Source of the DNA: Antilocapra americana
Taxonomy: Eukaryota > Chordata > Mammalia > Artiodactyla > Antilocapridae
Length of the DNA: 64,000 nucleotides
Assembly: GCA_007570785.1 (NCBI GenBank)
Contig: ML664176.1
Location: 248,001 to 312,000, forward strand
Direction of reading: 5' to 3'
The notes beneath the pieces were generated by a model. That model had not been told where the DNA came from. It ran no database searches and saw nothing but the letters and a program-made list of their open reading frames with translations. This document shows positions 57,780 to 64,000 of this stretch, piece after piece. Position 1 is the first letter of the stretch. The number at the start of each line of letters is the position of its first letter. The position numbers and the translations under genes are program-made.

Positions 57780-58075
57780 TAAAAGTGACAGCCCGCCTAA
57801 TTAGGCCTAATAAAGCAGCAGCAGAAAGAGTGGCGCCACAGCGATCTGAAGAGAGATGGCGCTGACCCGGAGATTCGGGTGCTGCCTTAAGGCGTTGCTG
57901 CTATTACTTTATCTCCAGTACATTACAGCTCGGCTCATGCCATATTCAAATGCAAGTAGCATGTTTTTCTCCTCGATTCTTAGATCAAGAACAAAAAAAA
58001 AAAAGAACCCCATCTAATCAAAAAAGGCACTGACAATTTTTCAGCCCCACATTAAAAGCAAAGAGTCATTCAGAA
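57780..58075. promoter_or_regulatory. Candidate conserved regulatory element with TAATTA palindrome
   Basis: A perfect 12-bp palindrome gcctaattaggc (57795-57806) overlaps taggccta. It is followed by gtggcgccacagcgatctga, gatggcgctgacccggagat and catattcaaatgcaagtagc (POU-like). CpGs are retained in an AT-rich setting, which is common in enhancers under constraint. Confidence 0.38.
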
Positions 58076-59129
58076 CAGTGCACTCCATATTCTATTTTAT
58101 AATATCACTTTAAGCTATTGCTTTGAATCTCAGACATTTCTTTGTTAAGAAGGAAAATCAAAAATTCATCAGAAGAAGTTCTTTCTTCCCCCTTCTCTCT
58201 CTTTTTTCTTCCAGGGCTAGCATGGGGTTTAGAGCTGGAACCAACATTTGTAGAAGTTAGGAGTCCTTAAGCAATTATTGGCGGTAAGAGTTTGACACGT
58301 GGGAGAGTTGTCAACAACTGACTTTAAACAAAGTGGAAGGAAAGAGAAGTAAATGGTGCTCTCAGCAAAATTAATACACAGGCCTGCAAATTAATGTCAT
58401 TTATTTTTTTAAAGAAGGGGAAAAAATCTGAACTTTGCATGAAACAGCATTTTAAGTACATCTTTGCAAAAATTATCAGATTGTCAAAGGGCATCAAAGT
58501 GAATTGAGTCTGCAACTATTCATAATATTTCCACATATGCTAAATGCAAAATTTATCTTACTTTACTCTCTTATTCTGTAGCAGTTATTTAAAGCTATTA
58601 GAAAGGGGAAAGTGTCCTTGATCTGAAGTGCCAGTGCTTGTTCTATAGCATTTATAATAAGAAACATAGCCCCCATCTTCCCTTATAAGCATGCACATAT
58701 GCACACACACTCACACACACAAATACACATTCTCCACTACTTACTACTGGCCAAATGCTACTTGCCCTGAGCATTCTATCTGACTTTACATCCATCGTTT
58801 TGACTGCTACACGTATCCAAGTAAGTTTCCCCAATCTCCACTTCCAACTATTAGTTCTAATCTTGTTCTTCTGTATCTAGAATGATACCCATCATCTTCT
58901 TAGCCTTGGCCAATGTGAGCCCTCTTCAAACATTCCTCCTCTCCTATGTTCTCCACCAGCAATGGTAGTTACAGCTCACCTGCTGATAAGCTGGTGGTGT
59001 GGTCCATGGCAAGTTCTCTCTTTGCTGTGCTTGCCAAGATGGGGATGCCATGTGTAACAGTCACGGTCATCATCCACGGATGGCCTCCTAAGTGTTATGC
59101 ACAATGACATATGTTGCATACAGTAGTTA
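58076..59129. other. Unassigned sequence
   Basis: Only a CA-rich stretch at 58691-58727 (gcacatatgcacacacactc and on) is recognisable. Confidence 0.4.
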
Positions 59130-59265
59130 ATTACCCTGAAAATTCTGTGGAATAGGCATATTTTGTCCACATGTGCTAACAGTGAAGCAACTTTCAGAAG
59201 TAATGTAATTTGTGCAAGGCTGCTCAACCAATAATTTTCAGAACCGGAACTGGTACCTGCTGACT
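59130..59265 (-). repeat. MIR fragment
   Basis: Antisense order gtggaataggcatattttgt, cagtgaagcaactttcagaa, aggctgctcaaccaataatt; strongly diverged. Confidence 0.5.
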
Positions 59266-59764
59266 ATTAGGACAGATCAGTTAAAATGGGATGAGGGGGA
59301 GGGGCTTTAGAATTAATGGCCAAGTTGTTTCGTTCATCATGAGCACCCTCGCAATTTATGCACCCTAATCACTTTTCCTGAACAGTGGGATGGGATTTTA
59401 GCTGAGTTTCTTGTCCCTGCTATCCCTCCAAACACACCACATCATCAGAGCGATCCCCATTTCTCCGCACACAGCCTCTCTGGCTCTTTCCCCTATCAGC
59501 TGGGCAATGCTGGGAGACCCACTTGCCTTCCCTGAGGACCAGTTTCCTGTTCTATAAACAGGGATGTATGACGCTGCCTTGTAGGCTCTGACCGGGATCA
59601 GAGAGGCTCCATGGAAAGAGCATAGCACAACTGCCACTAACCAGAAAGCTCAGTTAAGAGGATTCCTATTGTTATTATCATTCCTTTCTGTCATTCTTAC
59701 CTCACGACTCCTTGAAAGCACAGCTGATGAGGTCTGCTGGGAGGTCAACGGTCAAAGGAGGGTA
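59266..59764. other. Mostly unassigned; weak MIR-like piece
   Basis: Segment 59505-59640 (ctgaggaccagtttcctgtt; taaacagggatgtatgacgc) resembles sense MIR. The rest is not recognised. Confidence 0.4.
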
Positions 59765-59917
59765 AGATCAGGCTTAGAATTTCATAGACCTAACTGATTG
59801 GTGAGTTTGCCACTTATTATCTTGTGATGTTGGGGAAAATCACTTACTTTTCTAGCCCTCAGCTTTATCAATGACAAAAATCGGGTATAACTCTGTATGA
59901 GCACTTAAGAGTTGGTG
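59765..59917 (+). repeat. MIR fragment truncated by CHR SINE
   Basis: Sense order gagtttgccacttattatct, gttggggaaaatcacttact, ccctcagctttatcaatgac, tcgggtataactctgtatga. Confidence 0.65.
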
Positions 59918-59918
59918 A

Positions 59919-60200
59919 GCACTTCCCTGGTGGTCCAGTGGTTAAGAATACAGCTGCTGATCCAGGCAACACGGGTACAATCCCTGGCCCAGGAAGATTT
60001 CACATACAGCAGGTCAACTAAGCCCATGTGCTGCAACTCCTGCGCCTGCGCACTAGAGCCATGGGCAGCAGCTACTGAGCTCACATGCCCTAGAGCCCAT
60101 GCTCCACAACGAAGAGTGCTCTCTGCTTGCCACAACTAGAAAAAGTCCAGGCACAGCAATGCAGCCCCAGCACAGCCAAACTAATTAATTCATAAAAAAT
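59919..60200 (+). mobile_element. CHR-type SINE, long form
   Basis: Head gcacttccctggtggtccag, B box ggtacaatccctgg, CHR body (gcctgcgcactagagccatg; cctagagcccatgctccaca; agcaatgcagccccagcaca) and an A/T-rich tail. Confidence 0.93.
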
Positions 60201-60334
60201 TTAAAAAAGAATATGAGAGACTTAAAATTTCTAAAAAAGAATTGGTAAAAGTTCTAAATGTGATAACACAGAGTGAACCCCTAGTACTGCATGTGACAAG
60301 CAGATCCTGTCATTAACCAGAAAGAAAAGAAGCT

Positions 60335-60955
60335 ACTATAATACTGCCTGCATTCCATGCCAGGCATGCACTAAGTGTTTCACATACATTCTTTGCTCTA
60401 ACCCCCAACAGCCTTCCTATTAGGTCACTCCCTGAATCTCTATTTTATAAATGAGACAAGTGAGGTTTTTCCAGTTGTCATGTATGGATGTGAGAGTTGG
60501 ACCATAAAGAAAGCTGAGCGCCGAAGAATTGATGCTTCTGAACAGTGGTGTTGCAGAAGACTCTTGAGAGAGTCCCTTGGACTGTAAGGAGATCAAACCA
60601 GTCAATCCTAAAGGAAATCAGTCCTGAATATTCATTGGAAGGACTGGTGCTGAAACTGAAGCTCCAATACTTAGGCCACCTGATGTGAAGAACTGACTCA
60701 TTGGAAAAGACCCTGATGCTGGGAAAGACTGAAGACAGGAGAAGGGGACAACAGAGGATGAGATGGTTGGATGGCATCACCAACTCAATGAACATGAGTT
60801 TGAGCAAGGTCTGGGAGTTCGTGATGGATAGGGAAGCCTGGCATGCTGCAGTGCATGGGATCGGACACGACTGAGTGACTGAACTGAACTGAGGCTTAGG
60901 GAGACCATGCAGTTACACAGCTAGAAAGTAGCTCGGCTGGTATTTTTAACCAAAG
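60335..60955 (-). repeat. MIR SINE split by a BovB 3' end
   Basis: Left part: aagtgtttcacatacattct, aacccccaacagccttccta, tattttataaatgagacaag. Right part: gaggcttagggagaccatgc, agttacacagctagaaagta. The halves make one antisense MIR when 60466-60889 is removed. Confidence 0.85.
60466..60889 (+). mobile_element. BovB 3' end nested in MIR
   Basis: It begins tttttccagttgtcatgtat in the last part of the BovB frame and ends gagtgactgaactgaact. A short tgagg repeat flanks it. The reading frame is shifted within 400 bp. Confidence 0.93.
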
Positions 60956-61017
60956 CAGCTTCCCTCCAGAAATAGTGCTCCAAGTGGGCTTAGATAATTA
61001 CAGAGCCCCTTTCCTCC

Positions 61018-61232
61018 AGGGCTTCCCTGGTGGCTTAGAGGTTAAAGCATCTGCCTGCAATGTGGGAGACCTGGGTTTGATCCCTGGGTTGGGAAGGTCC
61101 CCTGGAGAAGGAAATGACAACCCACTCCAGTATTCTTGCCTGGAGAATCCATGAACGGAGGAGCCTGGTGGGGTAGAGTCCGCGGGGTCCCAAAGAGTTG
61201 GACACCACTGAGCGACTTCATTTTCACTTTCA
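61018..61232 (+). mobile_element. Bov-tA SINE, full length
   Basis: Head agggcttccctggtggctta, B box gtttgatccctgg, Bov-A module and terminus gagcgacttcattttcactt. An exact 10-bp duplication cctttcctcc lies at 61008-61017 and 61233-61242. Confidence 0.96.
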
Positions 61233-61242
61233 CCTTTCCTCC

Positions 61243-62198
61243 TTCTATTAAGACATCACTAACAGCTTCACTCCCCTCAATCCCACCCCACAGACTCAGT
61301 CACACTAGGAAACCTTTCAAGCATACACCTACTGTTGGCACCTACAAGTTTGCCCATGTTTCTATTACTTGCTTTGCTATGCATCCCTCTCTCTTGTCAT
61401 CCACCCTCCTTATATTTTCTCAAGAACCATGATCATATTTTTTTATTTCCCTTACCTCTCACTGGAGTTCAAAGCCAATCAGAAAGCATTAGCAAAGGTT
61501 GTTGATGGAGAAAATGTGGTCACAGGATTGGTACCATCACAAAAAGGATGATTCATGTATGCCAAGGGCTCTTCTTCATTTTAAAGATAGAACACTTAGC
61601 TGCCATGTCCCATCATTTCCACTTAAACTCCAGACCATGTCATATTGAACAGAACAGAAGCTGGGCTTCCTTTGTGGCTACTAGAAGTCCTAAACAGATG
61701 AATGCTAGGTCAGAATGTTACCATTAATTATTTTTTACTGTCTCTTTTTTTGGCCACCTACTCCCTGCTGTTGATTCAGCATCTTTTCAATATCTCAGGG
61801 ACTCAAATGTCAAATGATCCCTTCCCAGATATATTTCTAATCTCCACACTCAAGTTTTTAAACACATATGCCGTACAAGGAATCTAATAAATCCCCTGTT
61901 TTATTTAGTCTGATGATCTTGGCCAGAAGCAATTAGAGAGCTGTATTAGTATTTGGTTCATTTCAAAATGTGTGGGCATGCTTTGGGTTCTGAAAATCCA
62001 TATGGTAACTCTTGAGAAGAATCCTTAGGGCCCCTTAGGGGTGTGCTTCTGTACCTGGGCGACCAGAGCAATGCCTTCTGACAAGCATGTTACAAGCATG
62101 GCCAGTCTGTGGAAGGACTAATTATGGAAAAGAACAGGGCTTCTCTTTTCTCCATTGCTGGTTAGAATCTACTGTAAGTGGAAACTGGCTTTTGCACT
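61243..62198. other. Unassigned sequence
   Basis: A vague L2-like pattern lies at 61735-61880, too weak to call. No gene recognised. Confidence 0.35.
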
Positions 62199-62325
62199 CT
62201 CCATCACTGATTTGATGGACATGAGTTTGAACAAGCTCTGGGAGTTGGTGATGGACAAGGAAGCTTGGTGTGCTGCAGTTTGGGGTCGCAAAGAGTCAGA
62301 CACGACTGAGCAACTGAACTGAACC
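62199..62325 (+). mobile_element. BovB 3' end, 127 bp
   Basis: Starts ctccatcactgatttgatgg, ends gagcaactgaactgaac. Flanks ctggcttttgcactctc and ttggctttctgctctctc may be a decayed duplication. Confidence 0.9.
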
Positions 62326-62404
62326 TTGGCTTTCTGCTCTCTCTTTTGCATACACCTCTTCTTTTACGTTTTGATACCACTGGTTTTTTAAACAATATTT
62401 TAAA

Positions 62405-62560
62405 AATATTTATTTATTTGGCTGCACCAGGTCTTAGTTGTGGCATACAAACTGTTAGTTGCAGCATGTAGGATCTAGTTCCCTGACCATGGATTGAATC
62501 TGGACCCCCTGCATTGGGAGGATGGAGTCTTAACCTTAACTTGACCATCAGGGGACTCCC
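62405..62560 (-). mobile_element. CHR-type SINE, antisense
   Basis: Plus strand: tatttatttggctgcaccag, gtaggatctagttccctgac, and the complement of the head catcaggggactccc. Confidence 0.9.
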
Positions 62561-62691
62561 TCTTGAATACACCTCTGTAAGTAACTCATCAGCACACCAA
62601 ATGCAAAGAAATACTCTTCTATAAAACACAAGTGGACACTGAGGGTCTGGCCTTGCTCTCTTCAGGATTAACTGGTGACAAACTGCATTCA

Positions 62692-62799
62692 AATCTTTAT
62701 TTTATTTTTTGCTGCACTGCTTGGCTTGCAGGATCCTAGCTCCCTAAACCTGGGCCTGGCAGTGAAAGCACCTAACCTCTGGACCTCTGGGAGTTCCCA
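62692..62799 (-). mobile_element. CHR-type SINE, antisense, short
   Basis: Plus strand: tttgctgcactgcttggctt, gcaggatcctagctccctaa, gacctctgggagttcccaa. A second antisense copy 130 bp from the previous one and clearly different in sequence, so it is a separate insertion. Confidence 0.85.
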
Positions 62800-63519
62800 A
62801 GCCTTTAGCCCTTAATGCAATGAAACCATGAGCTCTCCCATGTACTTCTCTCCAGGGAAGGCGCACATAGCTATACACACAGAGGTACAGCTTTTAAGGG
62901 CAGACACTAGAAGCTATGACAAGAAGAAGTAAAAAACGAAAACAAAAACGTCATCTGTAAAGAGTTTTGTCAATAACCCCCTGGCAAGGATGAGTCTTTC
63001 TCCTTTTGAAGGTCGTGTGCTCAGACATTCCAAGTTCCAGAACTGTTTGGTGAATTCCAGGGCAAAATGGGAATGGCATTCCTGGGATTTAATACATTGA
63101 GTGACTTTTACATTAAGTACATCTTCCATATCACAAAGAGGTTTCCTCTGGTCTGTGAAGTCCCCTGCCTTCCAACACTGATAGCACTTCTTGCCAGACG
63201 AGAACAAAAATTGCTTTTTAAATATTGACTTTCTCAGTCACAGCCAAGGCCACCCAGTCAGCCGTGAATCACGTTTGTTGCTGCCATCTTATATAGATCT
63301 TGAACTCCGCCACTTGCCAAGTAGCATCTCAAGGGCAAAAGAAAAGTTATAGTCATGACCCAGAGCTGAGGTACTAGGCATCCAAGCCAGGAGCAAAGGA
63401 ATCACTGCCTTACTTTACTTTAGGAGTCACTACTGAACCTCAGACTTTTCGCTGCAGTGCTCCTGAGTCCACCTTGCCCTGTGATGTTCTTCTTTATCCT
63501 CCCCTCCTCCTCTTTCTCA
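62800..63519. other. Unassigned sequence
   Basis: The minus frame at 62914-63207 (97 codons) has several cysteines but no recognisable zinc-finger spacing or domain. Confidence 0.4.
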
Positions 63520-63537
63520 TCATCACCACTAACAATT

Positions 63538-63698
63538 TTTTTTTCCTTAGAGGGATCTTTGGGGGGAAAATGAATCTAGTGGTAAGTTCTTTTTTTAAAA
63601 AAATTATTTATTTATTTTAATTGGAGGCTAATTACTTTACAATATAGTAGTGGTTTTTGCCATACGCTGATATGAATCAGGAAATGGGTGTATATGTG
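63538..63698 (-). mobile_element. Ruminant L1 3' end with 3'-transduced segment
   Basis: L1 body 63590-63698 (antisense; attggaggctaattactttac, tggtttttgccatacgctga) begins with its own T-run at 63590-63596. Beyond it lie 45 bp of non-L1 DNA (63545-63589) and a second T-run at 63536-63544. An exact 18-bp duplication tcatcaccactaacaatt encloses everything (63520-63537 and 63699-63716). Confidence 0.85.
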
Positions 63699-63730
63699 TC
63701 ATCACCACTAACAATTATTTGAAGAGTTAC

Positions 63731-63935
63731 AGCTTCCCTGGTGGCTCAGATGGTAAAGAATCTGCCTGCAATGCAGGAGACTGAGGTTCGATCCCTGGGT
63801 TGGGAAGATCCCCTAGAGAGGGAATGGCAACCCACTCCAGTATTCTTGCCTGGAGAATTCCAAGGACAGAGGAGCCTGGTGGGTGCATGATGTCACAAAG
63901 AGTCAGACATGACTGAACCAACTAACACTTTCACG
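63731..63935 (+). mobile_element. Bov-tA SINE, full length
   Basis: Head agcttccctggtggctcaga, B box ggttcgatccctgg, Bov-A module and terminus gaaccaactaacactttcac. One of the best preserved copies here. Confidence 0.96.
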
Positions 63936-64000
63936 TGCTAGGCAGTCTCTTAAATGATTTTACATATTACTACCATCACTGTTTCTAAGAGTAACAGCTA

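Noticed and set aside
62914..63207. Cysteine-containing minus frame as zinc-finger gene
   Set aside because: Cysteine and histidine spacing does not fit C2H2 or other common fingers.
1..64000. A multi-gene novel system (defence island, operon, biosynthetic cluster)
   Set aside because: The window is mammalian repeat-rich non-coding DNA with no adjacent intact genes.

Overview
This is nuclear DNA from a ruminant (bovid-type) mammal. The diagnostic signals are several BovB (RTE-type) LINE copies, many Bov-tA/Bov-A SINEs, CHR-type tRNA-derived SINEs, ruminant-type L1 3' ends and a ruminant mariner hairpin. Older repeats shared by placental mammals (MIR, L2, L1M, an MLT1-type LTR) lie underneath. 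Cattle, sheep, goat and related species cannot be separated by eye.

No protein-coding gene, coding exon, rRNA, tRNA gene, CRISPR or operon can be supported. The open frames are either broken retroelement frames or short chance frames. The longest frame outside a recognised repeat is 176 codons (34697-35227, minus) and resembles nothing I know. The window reads as intergenic or deep-intronic DNA. Several long repeat-free blocks rich in homeodomain-type TAATTA cores look like distal regulatory DNA.

Layout. 0.9-4.6 kb: a decayed class I endogenous retrovirus (env remnant, polypurine tract, 3' LTR) split by a 2.2 kb BovB copy with a 12-bp target duplication. 5-13 kb: MIRs, SINEs, a mariner hairpin resembling the bovine miR-2284/2285 source, and two antisense BovB 3' ends. 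13.5-20 kb: L1-rich, with nested insertions and two L1 3' ends in tandem. 21-24 kb: L2 and another old repeat cut by later insertions, then BovB. 24.6-36 kb: mostly unique, with candidate conserved blocks, an old LTR and the 176-codon frame. 36-41 kb: BovB, MLT1 LTR, L1 inside L1M. 41-48.9 kb: mostly unique, with two candidate regulatory blocks (43.8-44.2 and 47.5-48.5 kb). 49-55 kb: L1 ends, CHR SINEs, a TIR DNA transposon and MIRs. 56-57 kb: a GC-richer block with a CCAAT box and GC box. 57-64 kb: another candidate conserved block, MIR/SINE/BovB nests, and an L1 3' transduction at 63.5 kb.

There is no gene pathway to describe. What can be read is the order of insertion, because many junctions keep target-site duplications, plus a handful of candidate regulatory sites (CTCF-like, homeodomain-rich, CCAAT/GC-box). 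I found no new multi-gene system. The best leads are the miRNA-like hairpin, the L1 3' transduction, the clean target duplication without a poly(A) tail at 18.9-19.1 kb, the promoter-like GC block, and the homeodomain-core clusters.
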